Below, in pieces: positions 22,254-32,174 of a stretch of 44,698 nt of DNA. The notes beneath the pieces were generated by a model. The model was given only the letters and a program-made list of their open reading frames with translations. It had not been told where the DNA came from and searched no databases. This DNA is from Acidobacteriota bacterium (lineage in GTDB: Bacteria; Acidobacteriota; Terriglobia; Terriglobales; Acidobacteriaceae), in assembly GCA_021813745.1 (NCBI GenBank), contig JAKAJO010000035.1, forward strand, positions 1-44,698. Reading direction: 5' to 3'. Both the position numbers and the translations under genes were made by a program. Position 1 is the stretch's first letter, and each line of letters starts with the position of its first letter.

Positions 22254-24411
22254 TGATTCCATGCTCCACGATAAAAGTCCACCAAAGTCTAGGCCAGGAA
22301 GTGAATGTGATGCGAGGCGGCAGGGGCGCAGCAACCACGACTCGTGTGCCTTTACCGGGCTGACTCTCAATGGTAAGTTTGGCTGATATATCCTGAGCGC
22401 GCTTGCGCATGCCCCGAATTCCGAATCCTGCTACATTCTGGCCCGGTATAAAGCCTGATCCGTTGTCTTGAATCTCAAGAGAAGCGAGATTCTTTTCGTA
22501 CTGGATGCGTAGCTTCAGCACGTTCGGGCTGCTGTGCCGGACCGCATTCGCAACCGCTTCCTGCCCGATGCGAAAGAGGGCGTCTGCGATCCGTAGCGGA
22601 ATAGTCCTTTGGTCGCCCTCTCTCTCCGTGACCACCTGCACAACACCACCGGCTACCATGTGCCGTGCGGAGGTCTCCAGCGCGCAAAGTACGTCCTCAG
22701 ACTTCAGCCACTCCGGCCGCAGAGTCGTGATGCTGCGGCGCGCCTCTTCGTGGCTGCGGCGGACGAGCGTATTGGCCAGATCGAGCTGCCGATGCAGGTC
22801 GGTCATTGCTGCAGGCATTCCGGAGCGGATCGCCTGCAACTGGAATCCGACGCCGGCGAAGCTTTGCGCCAGGGTATCGTGCATCTCCTGGGCCAGGCGC
22901 TCGCGTTCCTGCAGCACGGCGTTGAACCGCCAATGCTCAATGCGCTGATAGACAAGATTCACGAGTAGCCCTAGGAGAAGAGTGAGGACCACAAGGAGCA
23001 CGATGTGGCCTGTGTTCCACCACGGCGGCCCCGCCAGTATCTGCAGGTCTTCATTGGAGCGAAGCAAGAGGACAAAGGGCGTGTGATTCTGTGTGAATTT
23101 TGGATCGACAACGCAGATGCCCCGAAGCTGAAGTATGGAACCAAGGCGAAGTCCCTCAAAAAGCTGATCGCCGCGGGTTGAACTCAGAATGGCGCGGAAT
23201 GACTGCGGTCCCTCGTCGAGATCGAGAGTGAGCGCGTCTCCAGGATCCCGTTCTTTGGCTGCCAGACGACCGCGAACTTCAATGAAGGTGGCGTCGAATT
23301 TTCCGGTGGACGCCTGGGATGCCGTAACTGAGATCGGCGGCATGGGGGTTCGCTGCCACAGCACGTGTACGGTGGCCTGCTCGATGGTTGAGCTAAAGTC
23401 TCCCGGACTCACGTTGCCGGTGACTTCAACTTCGTCACCCACTTTGAGCGGAGGAGCTTTCGGCCAGGGCACGTAGGCTCCGCCCGTGGAGTCCTGGACG
23501 AAAAGCAGTGGCGAAGTGAGGATGACCACTCCGCGAATCGTTGCACGGACGGGGTGAGCGAAAGATGCGAGGCGCAGGCTGCCAACGCTCTGAACATTTG
23601 TCGATGTTCGCTGTTGCTCAAGCCGTGGTGAGGGCACAGTGAATGCTGGGTCTTCGATGGGGGCATTCTGCAGACTCTGCTTCTCCTCAGTTCCGCTGTT
23701 CTGCAGCATCTCTGTCAGGTCCTCGCGGGTTGCGGCTCGCACCACAACGTTGCGCCAGGCACCACCGGAGGAGTACGAGCGCAGACCGAACCGCCCGGAG
23801 AGCAGGCAGTTTGCATCCTTAATCGTCAGGACCGTTGGAGTGGGCTGAGAGGCGGTAGTGACGGAGGCTGCAATCTGGCAGCCATAGGCCAGCAGCTTCA
23901 GGTGGAACCATTCCAGAGGACGTATTTTGCTGAGCATCAGGCTTTGCTTGGTCGCCTCAAGCCAGCCATTGCGCACCCAACCCTGCTGGGCGCCCTCGGC
24001 GCGGCCCAACACAAGCGAATTGTCTTTTGTACGGATACCTGCGTAATAGCCGTTGTAGGAATCGACACCCTCCTCCTCGTGGGAGGATCGAATGACCAGA
24101 CCGGCATCTCCGTCCACGCCCAGCAAACTGACGTCGGCCTCAATCAGGTAGTTATGCCAATAAGGCGAACCAGTCAGCAGTTTGGCTCCCAGCTCATCAG
24201 AGTCGTTCCGCATCACCCCGTTGGAGATCTCCCAGGTGCCGCCGAGTGCCTTCCACTCATCGGCCTTTCCCTTCGCGAAGGAGTCGTGGTAGGGGAGATG
24301 CTGTCCGGAACTATGTCGATAGGCGCGGATGCCCCAAATCGTTATTCCTGCCAGCAAGCAAATCAGGAATGCTGCGAGAGTTCTGCGTCCGACGAAGTGG
24401 GGAATTGTCAT
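22207..24411 (-). CDS. NarX-type sensor histidine kinase with carbohydrate-binding-like ectodomain
   Basis: 734 residues. An N-terminal transmembrane segment (TLAAFLICLLAGITIWGI) leads into a periplasmic region of about 430 residues in two parts. The first (about 30-200: YHDSFAKGKADEWKALGGTW, NYLIEADVSLLGVDGDAGLVIR, SGRFGLRSYSSGGAWRNVVV) resembles DUF1080/LamG-like jelly rolls; the second (about 265-390: VRATIRGVVI, KVGDEVEVTGNVS) looks like an OB-fold. A second membrane helix lies at about 460-487. The HisKA_3 phosphohistidine is near residue 510 (RLAQEMHDTLAQSF), followed by HATPase motifs QEAVANAVRHSS, IQDNGSGF and GFGIRGMRKRA. The ATG overlaps the stop of the binding-protein gene. Domain names for the ectodomain are by eye. 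Confidence 0.85.
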   Translation of the reverse strand: MTIPHFVGRRTLAAFLICLLAGITIWGIRAYRHSSGQHLPYHDSFAKGKADEWKALGGTWEISNGVMRNDSDELGAKLLTGSPYWHNYLIEADVSLLGVDGDAGLVIRSSHEEEGVDSYNGYYAGIRTKDNSLVLGRAEGAQQGWVRNGWLEATKQSLMLSKIRPLEWFHLKLLAYGCQIAASVTTASQPTPTVLTIKDANCLLSGRFGLRSYSSGGAWRNVVVRAATREDLTEMLQNSGTEEKQSLQNAPIEDPAFTVPSPRLEQQRTSTNVQSVGSLRLASFAHPVRATIRGVVILTSPLLFVQDSTGGAYVPWPKAPPLKVGDEVEVTGNVSPGDFSSTIEQATVHVLWQRTPMPPISVTASQASTGKFDATFIEVRGRLAAKERDPGDALTLDLDEGPQSFRAILSSTRGDQLFEGLRLGSILQLRGICVVDPKFTQNHTPFVLLLRSNEDLQILAGPPWWNTGHIVLLVVLTLLLGLLVNLVYQRIEHWRFNAVLQERERLAQEMHDTLAQSFAGVGFQLQAIRSGMPAAMTDLHRQLDLANTLVRRSHEEARRSITTLRPEWLKSEDVLCALETSARHMVAGGVVQVVTEREGDQRTIPLRIADALFRIGQEAVANAVRHSSPNVLKLRIQYEKNLASLEIQDNGSGFIPGQNVAGFGIRGMRKRAQDISAKLTIESQPGKGTRVVVAAPLPPRITFTSWPRLWWTFIVEHGINARFSKRTNSYSYRG

Positions 24412-25436
24412 GGCTCTAAAGTCCACTCCCGGCTGCGAGATTTCCAATCCTGGGAGAGCATCTGGTGCACCTCTGACGTGTCTACGTTCTCTCGCGTGAT
24501 GAGTGTAGGGCGAATCCGGACCATGGCTGGAACGGGCTTTCCAAGAGTACGCGCATGCAGCAGTTCAACCGCATCATAGCCCATTGATCGTGTATCAGCC
24601 TGGACAATACTATCGAGACTCTGCTGCTCGCTGAAGGGCGGAAGCTCAGCGATGTCGAAGCCGATGACATGGACGAGACGCTTCGGCCGGGTGTTATCGA
24701 GTGCGGACAGGCTGCCGTCAATCGTGGTCCACATCAGGGCGACAATGGCATCAAGAGACGGGTTGGCTCGCAGGACTTCTTCTGCAACCTGCTGCTCATG
24801 GGACACATTGAACGAACCCATTCGTTTCTCGACGATGTGGATGTCCGGAGCAATTTGCGAAAGCACACGCTCGAAGGAGCGTGCGCGCATCATGATTCCC
24901 GTGATGTCCGGATTGATGCCGAGCACTGCGACTGTTCCGTGTCCATGCAGGATGCGAGCCACACGCTCGGCGGCCAGTCTGCCGCCCTCATCGTCATCGT
25001 TGACGATGTACGAGAGCCTATTGCAGGCGGGGAGGGGAAGCGGCGATCCGATGACAACGGTAGCGATGCCGTGATCGAGAGCCCGCCGCACCGGGCTGAT
25101 TAGCGCAAGAGCCTGATCGGGAGCAAGTACAAGGCTTTGATAGTGTCGGCTCTCAATGATTCGATCCACCAGGGCGACCTGCGCTTCCACGTCGTCTTCG
25201 CGTGAGGGTGCGCTCCAGTAGACAGATACTCCAGTGGAAGCCGCTGCGGCCTCTACGCCTGCGTGTGCAAGCTCCCATGGCATGACACTCTCAGTCTGAG
25301 GTACCACCGCGATCGCCTGCTGTTGGTGCGAGTTACAGGCGGTGCAAAGCAGAACAACGCTGGCGCAACATGCCCTAGTGAGCCGGTGCCTTGTTGAAGC
25401 CACGAGGCGGCAATATATGTGGCGTGATTTGATCAC
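24408..25436 (-). CDS. Periplasmic sugar-binding lipoprotein (ribose/LacI-type fold)
   Basis: About 342 residues. A lipobox (VVLLCTAC) near residue 40 indicates a lipoprotein. The rest is a type-I periplasmic binding fold: LAPDQALALISPVRRALDHGIATVVIGSPLP, NDDDEGGRLAAERVARIL, VAVLGINPDITGIMMRARSFE, ANPSLDAIVALM, VHVIGFDIAELP and the hinge region DSIVQADTRSMGYDAVELL. The start is uncertain: GTG at 25436 or 25403, neither with a good ribosome site. The stop overlaps the kinase ATG. No ABC transporter genes are adjacent, so it probably acts as a ligand-presenting sensor for the kinase rather than in uptake. Confidence 0.78.
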   Translation of the reverse strand: MIKSRHIYCRLVASTRHRLTRACCASVVLLCTACNSHQQQAIAVVPQTESVMPWELAHAGVEAAAASTGVSVYWSAPSREDDVEAQVALVDRIIESRHYQSLVLAPDQALALISPVRRALDHGIATVVIGSPLPLPACNRLSYIVNDDDEGGRLAAERVARILHGHGTVAVLGINPDITGIMMRARSFERVLSQIAPDIHIVEKRMGSFNVSHEQQVAEEVLRANPSLDAIVALMWTTIDGSLSALDNTRPKRLVHVIGFDIAELPPFSEQQSLDSIVQADTRSMGYDAVELLHARTLGKPVPAMVRIRPTLITRENVDTSEVHQMLSQDWKSRSREWTLEP

Positions 25437-25480
25437 AGGTGGGCAAAAGTTTACGTGGTGCGCAGCGCGATGGGCAAGGC

Positions 25481-25510
25481 GCACGGATAGTCCATCTGGA
25501 CTATCCGTGC
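25481..25510. promoter_or_regulatory. 30-bp palindrome in the divergent promoter of the glycan locus
   Basis: GCACGGATAGTCCA (25481-25494), a two-base centre, and its exact reverse complement (25497-25510). It lies between two genes that diverge, so a terminator role is unlikely. It is a good candidate operator, perhaps for the NarL-type regulator of this locus. Confidence 0.55.
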
Positions 25511-25583
25511 ATGGTCGGTTCAGCTTATGCACATCTTGATATTCCGAGCGTAAGGTTAGTGGCACTCCTGAGGTAGACGTGTT

Positions 25584-25597
25584 TGATAACGTTTTCA
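25584..25597. promoter_or_regulatory. LacI/GalR-type operator candidate
   Basis: TGATAACGTTTTCA is a near-perfect palindrome around the central AACGTT, the usual pattern of LacI-family sites, 100 bp before the TonB receptor start. No LacI-type regulator gene is in the window, so a remote repressor would be needed. Confidence 0.5.
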
Positions 25598-25696
25598 GCT
25601 TGCGTACGCTTTGCGTGCAGACCGTAACACAAAGCCAGCAGCGACCGAGCGAAGCGACCCAGACATGCCAATCCATTCTCCAGAGAGGCCATCAAG

Positions 25697-28600
25697 ATGA
25701 ATACAAAAGCACGTAGTCTCCTCGCATTCCTGTTCGTAGTGTTTGGAGCAGCTGGATGCTGGGCGCAGTTTTCTGGCGGAGTTCAAGGTACGGTTCAGGA
25801 CTCCAAGGGATCTGTGATTCCACAAGCGACCGTGACCCTGATCAACGTCAACACCGGCGTCACACAAACATCGAAGAGCGATTCAAGCGGCGTATATCGC
25901 TTCGTCAGCCTAGCGCCCGGGAACTACAAGGCCTCAGCGACCATGAACGGCTTCAACGAGGCGTCGGTCGCCTTTACCTTAACGACGGATCAAACCCGTG
26001 ACGTACCGCTGGTGCTGACCGTCGCGTCCGTTTCGTCCAGTGTAACCGTCACGTCCGAAGCGCCGCTGCTTGATACCTCCGACAGCCGCAACGAACAAAC
26101 GCTCAGTCGGGAGCAACTGCTGAGCCTGCCGCTGGCAAACCGAAACCCCACAAGCATGATCGTCTTGACGCCTGGCGTGACCGGGCTCGGCTCGGCGAGC
26201 AGCCTCACATTTGCTCCTGAGAACTCCGTCGATGCGAGCGCCAACGGCCGAGGGGCCAACGGCAACCAATACATCGTTGACGGGATGGATGTGACGAGCA
26301 GTATCCGCCCGGGAGTTCTGAATCTGACGCCCAATGCGGACGCGATCCAAGAGGAAAGCGTCCAGGTGAACACCTACACTGTGGACTACGGCCGGGCAAG
26401 TTCCATCCAGATGGTGATGACGACCAAGTCCGGAACGAATAACTTTCATGGATATGCGAGCGACTTCTACACCTATCAGGGGCTGACGGCGCGCGGCGAG
26501 TTCGGCGTGCCGCAGCCCACTCCGCTCAATCCATATCACTCGAATAACATGTCCTTCGGCGTGGGCGGTCCAATTGTTCCGCACAAGCAATTCTTCTTTT
26601 TCGCCGACTATGAGCCCTACCTGTCGCTCACCTCAAACGGCGGGTCTCGTTCCTGGTTTGAAGCTCCGGATTTTCTGGCATTTGCGCAGCAGGCTCAGCC
26701 GAACAGTCCTGAGGTTCAGCTGATGGCAAAGTACAAGCCCACTGGTGCGACGACTCTTTCGGGCAGCCAGTACGTAGAGACGGCCGGGCAGCTATGGCCG
26801 GGTCAGTGTGAAACTCCGGCGTACGACAACATCCCCTGCAGCACTCCGGTCTTCAATCAGGGATTCTTCAACTCTTCGAGCTACCAGAACGCGAAGCAGT
26901 ACAACGTGCGCGTGGATAAATACTTCAGCAAAGACCGCATCTATGGCCAGTTTTTCCGCGACACAATCAACCAGGGCGGTCCAAGCATTCGTCCTGCGTT
27001 CGCGACAACCAACGACTACTACACATTCTCCCTGCAGGCGAACGAAACGCACACCTTCTCAGCGACCACACTGAATGAAGCCATCTTCGGCTACAACCGC
27101 ATTGAGGGCATCCAGCCCAAGACCGGTCTGTTCACGGTTCCGATCGTCGGCGTGAACCAGCTTGGCGTTGGCTGGGGTGATGGCTTTGCTGATGGTGACT
27201 ACATCCAGCACAGCTACCATTGGCGTGATGTACTAACCCACATTGCCGGATCGCACAGTTTCAAGACCGGCTTTGAAGCCTGGCGGGGCGACGACATTGC
27301 GCTGTTCGCCGGAGCCTATGGTATCCCGAATCTCTATTACAGCAACATGATCAACCTCATCAACGATGACCCGTATAGCGAGAGCGGCCTTTCCTACAAT
27401 CCCGTTACGGGCAAGCCGATGCCGGGTAATTACGGCTACAAGGAGACCACGTTCGGGTTGTTTGCAGAGGATACCTGGAAGGCCAATCGTAAATTGACCG
27501 TGAACTATGGCATCCGCTACGACAACTTCGGCAACCCGTATGTGGCGCTCTCCGGAACCGTGCTGGCAAACTTCCATCTGGCAAGCGGATCGACGCTGGC
27601 CCAGCAGGTAACGAATGGCTACATGAAGCAACAGTCACACGTATTCAACCAGGACCTGAACTGGGTCTTCAGCCCCCGCGTCGGCCTGGCATACGACCCC
27701 TTCGGTGACGGCAAGTGGGTGATCCGTGGCGGTGTGGGGCTTTACCACGACTATTTCACGCTGGGCAATGCGGAAAATGGGCTCAAGGGCAATCCGCCCG
27801 GGTTCATTGTTCCAACCTTCTTCAACAACGGATCAACCGCCGCCCCCATCTTTGGTTATGGTACGCAGAACACTTACCCCTTTGGTTTCCAGTATCCAGC
27901 CTTTGTGGGATCTCCGCTCGACAGCAAGGGCGGCATCGTCGGATCGCAAGCCAGTGTTGGTGGAACTGATGAGAATCTCTCGCCATCCCGGACGTTTAAC
28001 TGGTCAGGGGCGGTGGAAAGGCAACTCGGCAAGAGCATGGTAGCGAGTCTTGGATACTCCGGCTCGCACTCGGGCAATCTCATTCTCACCGGCGGAAACA
28101 CCGGAAACACCAGTTATGGAAATGACGTCAACGTGTTCAACGGAGACCTCATTCAGCATCCAACTTTCGACTCGAATGGGGTGTGGAATGGAAGCGGTCA
28201 ACAGACTCGTCTGAACACAAGCTTCGGTTCCATCACCTATGCGTTCAATGGAGCGGTAGCGAACTACAACGCCTTCATCGCAGCGCTGAAAGGCGAGTTC
28301 AGTTCGCGCGGATTTGTTACAGCCTCCTATACTCGGTCCGTAGCCAAGGACGACTGGAACAACTATCCGAGCAGCTATACCAACAGCGGCACCTTCGACA
28401 CTCACCAGTGGTACAGCCTATCGCCGTGGGATGCGACGAACCGATTCTCTCTGGGTTGGAACTACCGATTGCCTGGTCGCAGCAAAGGCAATGGTCTGTT
28501 GCGCCGCGTCATCTCGGGCTTCGAGCTCAGCGGGGATACGATCCTTCAATCCGGCAATCCGTTCACGGTCTATAACTGGAATCCGCTGCATATCATCGAT

Positions 28601-29077
28601 ACCGCGGGTGTTACGGTTACCCAAGCCAATTATCAGAACGAACTGAATGCCGGGCACTTTGCATTTGCCTCCGACAGCGGCAACTATACGGCGGATGGCG
28701 ACAACTACAACATCCCGAACGTCCTCAGCTACAAGCAGAAACATGACCGGTCTTCCTACGAACAAGGGCATGGCGGTATCATCAGCCACTCCCAGTTCGC
28801 TCAGCCGACCTTCAGCGCTTCCGGCACCGAGGGGAATGAGAAGCTCCAGGAGTTCCGCAATCCCGGAGCTGCCTGGACGGACTTTACGGTCAAGAAGGAG
28901 ACCAGCATTACGGAGCGCGTCAACCTCGAATTGAGGCTGGATACGTACAACCTGTTCAACCGCGTGAACCTGACCGGCGTGGACAACAACTACGGAGATT
29001 TCAGCCCCAACTTTGGAACGACGAGCGGTAATCTGAATCCGCGCTACATGGTCGTGGGCGGGAGGCTCTCCTTCTGA
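25697..29077 (+). CDS. TonB-dependent receptor with N-terminal carboxypeptidase-regulatory-like domain
   Basis: 1126 residues, outer membrane. The signal peptide (MNTKARSLLAFLFVVFGAAGCWAQ) is followed by an Ig-like carboxypeptidase-regulatory domain (about 27-115: GTVQDSKGSVIPQATVTLINVNTG, SGVYRFVSLAPGNYKASATM), then a plug domain (about 120-230, with QYIVDGMDVTSSIRPG), then a long beta-barrel ending in GGRLSF with the C-terminal Phe typical of outer-membrane barrels. This Oar-like form is abundant in Acidobacteriota and usually lacks a SusD lipoprotein, as here. It is the first gene of the glycan series and presumably imports oligosaccharides. Confidence 0.92.
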   Translation: MNTKARSLLAFLFVVFGAAGCWAQFSGGVQGTVQDSKGSVIPQATVTLINVNTGVTQTSKSDSSGVYRFVSLAPGNYKASATMNGFNEASVAFTLTTDQTRDVPLVLTVASVSSSVTVTSEAPLLDTSDSRNEQTLSREQLLSLPLANRNPTSMIVLTPGVTGLGSASSLTFAPENSVDASANGRGANGNQYIVDGMDVTSSIRPGVLNLTPNADAIQEESVQVNTYTVDYGRASSIQMVMTTKSGTNNFHGYASDFYTYQGLTARGEFGVPQPTPLNPYHSNNMSFGVGGPIVPHKQFFFFADYEPYLSLTSNGGSRSWFEAPDFLAFAQQAQPNSPEVQLMAKYKPTGATTLSGSQYVETAGQLWPGQCETPAYDNIPCSTPVFNQGFFNSSSYQNAKQYNVRVDKYFSKDRIYGQFFRDTINQGGPSIRPAFATTNDYYTFSLQANETHTFSATTLNEAIFGYNRIEGIQPKTGLFTVPIVGVNQLGVGWGDGFADGDYIQHSYHWRDVLTHIAGSHSFKTGFEAWRGDDIALFAGAYGIPNLYYSNMINLINDDPYSESGLSYNPVTGKPMPGNYGYKETTFGLFAEDTWKANRKLTVNYGIRYDNFGNPYVALSGTVLANFHLASGSTLAQQVTNGYMKQQSHVFNQDLNWVFSPRVGLAYDPFGDGKWVIRGGVGLYHDYFTLGNAENGLKGNPPGFIVPTFFNNGSTAAPIFGYGTQNTYPFGFQYPAFVGSPLDSKGGIVGSQASVGGTDENLSPSRTFNWSGAVERQLGKSMVASLGYSGSHSGNLILTGGNTGNTSYGNDVNVFNGDLIQHPTFDSNGVWNGSGQQTRLNTSFGSITYAFNGAVANYNAFIAALKGEFSSRGFVTASYTRSVAKDDWNNYPSSYTNSGTFDTHQWYSLSPWDATNRFSLGWNYRLPGRSKGNGLLRRVISGFELSGDTILQSGNPFTVYNWNPLHIIDTAGVTVTQANYQNELNAGHFAFASDSGNYTADGDNYNIPNVLSYKQKHDRSSYEQGHGGIISHSQFAQPTFSASGTEGNEKLQEFRNPGAAWTDFTVKKETSITERVNLELRLDTYNLFNRVNLTGVDNNYGDFSPNFGTTSGNLNPRYMVVGGRLSF

Positions 29078-29145
29078 TTCTTGACACTCCACTCCTTTTC
29101 ACCAGCTGGCAAACTATCCGTTGCCGTATGGCGGTGAAAGCCTAC

Positions 29146-29183
29146 GCGGCACAGCCGGAAGCAGGTGCTTCCGGCTGTGCCGC
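29146..29183 (+). repeat. Very stable intercistronic hairpin
   Basis: GCGGCACAGCCGGAAGC and its exact reverse complement form a 17-bp stem with a 4-base loop (AGGT). No T tract follows on either strand. It lies between the TonB receptor and the TPR gene and could act as an RNA stabiliser or attenuator setting different levels of the two products. Confidence 0.65.
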
Positions 29184-29322
29184 GAAAACAAACAGAGCAC
29201 GGATATTGTGTTGCATTCGTGAGTTTCTGCGGTGCACCAATCCCGGGGTACAGTTCTACTGAAGCATTTCCAATGCGTCGCAATCGGAATACAGCGGGCC
29301 CACTGCGCGGAGCAGGAGTCCC

Positions 29323-30864
29323 ATGGCGCCGGAGTCATACAAGCAAGGTCGAATCGTGGTCTTGATGATGAGTAGAAGATTTTTCCAGATGCTTTCGTTG
29401 TGGGCGACTCTTACGCTGGCGGTCTCCTGCTTTGCGCAGGCGCCTGTGCCTCAAGGTCCAGTCGGGGCCATCACCGATGCTCTGAGGAATCACGATTTCC
29501 AGTCTGCACTCAGTCTGTGCCAGTCTGCGTTGGCCTCGCATCCATCGGACTACAGGATCTGGACTTTGCGCGGAATGGCGTTAGCGGCGACTGGCAAGTT
29601 GCCCCTCGCGTCCCGGTCCTATCAGCGTGCTCTGCGCTTTGCCCCCGATTTTCTTCCGGCACTCGAAGGAGTGGCACAGTCAGAGTTCCAACTGGGTCGA
29701 GAGGACGCTCGAACCTACCTGCTGAGAGTGCTTGCACTCCGTCCTGACGATCAGGTTTCGCATGTTTATCTCGGCATCCTTGACTCCCGGAAGAGGAACT
29801 GCACAGACGCGGTAAATCAGTTTGAGCACGCGGCATCCGTCATCGACAACCAGCCGGGCGTTCTTAGTCAGTTTGGATACTGCCTGGCAATCTTGGGGCG
29901 CGATAGCGAAGCGGCTTCTACATTCGCCCAGGTGGTCGCTCTTGATCCAGATCGCCCTGATGCCCGCTACAATCTCGCGCTGGCACAATTGAACGAGAAC
30001 CATCCGGATGAGGCTCTGGCTGCGCTTCAGCCTCTGCTGCAGCAGACACCTGTTCGGCCAGATGTTCTGGTCCTTGCAGCGGACGCTGACGAGGCTAAAG
30101 AGGACACTGTACACGCCGTCGAATTGCTGCGTCAGGCTCTTGTTGCCAACCCCACGGATTTGAACACGTACATGCGGTTTGCCACACTCTCTTATGATCA
30201 CGCCTCTCCACAGGTGGGAGTAGACATTCTCAATTTCGGCCTCAAGCAGTTGCCCAATGAGCCGAAGCTCTATCTGGTCCGGGGGATTCTGTTGACACAA
30301 CTGGGGGAGTTTTCGCAAGCTTCGGAAGATTTCGCCACGGCAGGTCAAATCGATCCGAAACTCTCCTTCCTCGGAGTGGCCGAGGGATTGGTCGAGTCCC
30401 AGCAACATGACTCCGCAATGGCGATCGCCTCCTTTCGAGCGGCCGCCAAAGCGCATCCAAATGAAGCCTACGCGCAGTACCTTCTTGCGGAGGCATTGGC
30501 GCAAAAAGGTTCAGCCCAGGGAACCGCTGAATACGTCGAGGAAGTTGCAGCGGCCAGGCGAGCAGTACAGCTGGATCCTCACCTGGTCGCTGCGCGCGAT
30601 CTGCTCGGCAACATCTATTTTGAAAGCGGACGGATCGATGACGCGATTCAGCAAAGCCGGTCTGCCTTGGTCATCGATCCAACCGATCAGCAAGCTATCT
30701 ATCACTTGATTGTCGCGCTTCGTACGACGGACCAGAAGGCGCAGGTACCTGGACTCCTGAAGCGGCTGCTGCAGCTGCGTGCAAGCAACGGAAGCAATAC
30801 CGCGAGGAAGAAACGTTTTCTTCTGAATGACAATGTTCAGGCAACGCAATCGGAGACGCGGTGA
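29323..30864 (+). CDS. Exported TPR-repeat protein
   Basis: 513 residues from ATG 29323, which has AGGAG four bases upstream; an ATG at 29365 gives a more usual signal peptide (MMSRRFFQMLSLWATLTLAVSCFAQA). The rest is about ten tetratricopeptide repeats (for example DYRIWTLRGMALAATGKLPLASRSYQRAL, PDARYNLALAQLNENHPDEALAAL, VAARDLLGNIYFESGRIDDAIQQS). It is a protein-interaction scaffold, probably periplasmic; the partner may be the receptor or the enzymes encoded next to it. No catalytic domain. Confidence 0.85.
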   Translation: MAPESYKQGRIVVLMMSRRFFQMLSLWATLTLAVSCFAQAPVPQGPVGAITDALRNHDFQSALSLCQSALASHPSDYRIWTLRGMALAATGKLPLASRSYQRALRFAPDFLPALEGVAQSEFQLGREDARTYLLRVLALRPDDQVSHVYLGILDSRKRNCTDAVNQFEHAASVIDNQPGVLSQFGYCLAILGRDSEAASTFAQVVALDPDRPDARYNLALAQLNENHPDEALAALQPLLQQTPVRPDVLVLAADADEAKEDTVHAVELLRQALVANPTDLNTYMRFATLSYDHASPQVGVDILNFGLKQLPNEPKLYLVRGILLTQLGEFSQASEDFATAGQIDPKLSFLGVAEGLVESQQHDSAMAIASFRAAAKAHPNEAYAQYLLAEALAQKGSAQGTAEYVEEVAAARRAVQLDPHLVAARDLLGNIYFESGRIDDAIQQSRSALVIDPTDQQAIYHLIVALRTTDQKAQVPGLLKRLLQLRASNGSNTARKKRFLLNDNVQATQSETR

Positions 30865-30911
30865 ATGAGATGGTCTGCAAGTGTCACAACACCCACCCAT
30901 CAGAGGCGTAG

Positions 30912-32054
30912 ATGAAGCTGAAACGATCCATCAACAAGCTGCAGTTGGTATGCGCCGTTCTTGCTTGCACACAGGTCCTTGGATACTATTCCAAGGTTTA
31001 CGCGCAGGAGCCGAGATGGTCTGAGGATCGCGCCAATCAATGGTATGCACAGGAACCATGGCTGGTGGGCGCGAACTACCTGCCCTCGGATGCCATTAAT
31101 GAATTGGAGATGTGGCAGGCTGCCACCTTCAACCCGTCGGAGATCGACCGCGAAATGGGATGGGCGGAAGATGCAGGCATGAACACGATGCGCGTCTTCC
31201 TGCACAATCTTCTCTGGGAAGAAGATCCCAAGGGGTTTCGAGTGCGTATGGATCAGTTCTTGGCCATCGCGGCCCGGCATCATATTCGTCCTATCTTTGT
31301 CCTGTTCGACTCTTGCTGGGATCCTGATCCGCAGTCCGGCCCCCAGCATCCACCGATTCCGGGCGTGCACAACTCCGGATGGGTGCAGGCGCCGGGCAGC
31401 GCCATTCTCGAGAACCCCGCCACATATCCGGAATTGAAATCATATGTGCAGGGAGTGGTGGGTGCCTTCGCCAACGATCCCCGCATCTTGGCGTGGGATG
31501 TGTGGAATGAGCCTGATAATACGAATAGCTCCTCCTACGGCTCGCGCGAACCCAAGAACAAAACGGAACTTGTTCTGGGGCTACTGCCCCAGGTGTTTGC
31601 CTGGGCGCGTGCAGTGCATCCAGCACAACCGCTCACCAGCGGCGTGTGGCAGGGGGATTGGACGTCATTGGAGAAGATGCCTCCGATGGCACGCGAGCAG
31701 ATCGAACTGTCAGACGTCCTCTCCTTCCACGACTATGAATGGCCGGAAGGTTTCGAAGAGCGCATTCACGAACTGCAGCAGTTCCATCGTCCCTTGCTCT
31801 GTACGGAGTACATGGCGCGAGGCGCCGGCAGCACTATCGATACGATTCTTCCCCTGGCAAAGAAGTATCGCGTGGCCGCCATCAACTGGGGCTTGGTCAA
31901 GGGACGCAGCCAGACCTATCTGCCATGGGATTCATGGCAGCGGCCATACGTTCTTGAGCCTCCCACGATATGGTTCCACGACCTTTTTTATGAGGATGGC
32001 AAGCCCTATCGGCAACGGGAGATCGAGTTGATGAAGCAGCTGACCGAGAGATGA
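30912..32054 (+). CDS. Secreted clan GH-A glycoside hydrolase (GH5-like)
   Basis: 380 residues. The signal peptide (MKLKRSINKLQLVCAVLACTQVLG...) is followed by a single TIM barrel. Clan GH-A catalytic residues are visible: acid/base E200 in WDVWNEPDN and probable nucleophile E299 in LLCTEYMARG, with supporting MNTMRVFLHNLLW and the aromatic loop INWGLVKGRSQT. The polysaccharide specificity (mannan, xylan, glucan or arabinan side chains) is not evident. It lies 47 bp after the TPR gene, same strand, and is probably co-transcribed. Confidence 0.8.
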   Translation: MKLKRSINKLQLVCAVLACTQVLGYYSKVYAQEPRWSEDRANQWYAQEPWLVGANYLPSDAINELEMWQAATFNPSEIDREMGWAEDAGMNTMRVFLHNLLWEEDPKGFRVRMDQFLAIAARHHIRPIFVLFDSCWDPDPQSGPQHPPIPGVHNSGWVQAPGSAILENPATYPELKSYVQGVVGAFANDPRILAWDVWNEPDNTNSSSYGSREPKNKTELVLGLLPQVFAWARAVHPAQPLTSGVWQGDWTSLEKMPPMAREQIELSDVLSFHDYEWPEGFEERIHELQQFHRPLLCTEYMARGAGSTIDTILPLAKKYRVAAINWGLVKGRSQTYLPWDSWQRPYVLEPPTIWFHDLFYEDGKPYRQREIELMKQLTER

Positions 32055-32174
32055 TTAGGTAACCGGTTGGCCGATCTGCGCGATAGAAACTCCCATTACT
32101 AGGTCATATGAACCATGCGGATCGCTTGAGGCGTGGATAGCATAAAAGGATTCATACACGAACAGGACGTCGCC

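Noticed and set aside
25481..25510. The 30-bp palindrome as a terminator
   Set aside because: Both adjacent genes are transcribed away from it and no T tract follows.
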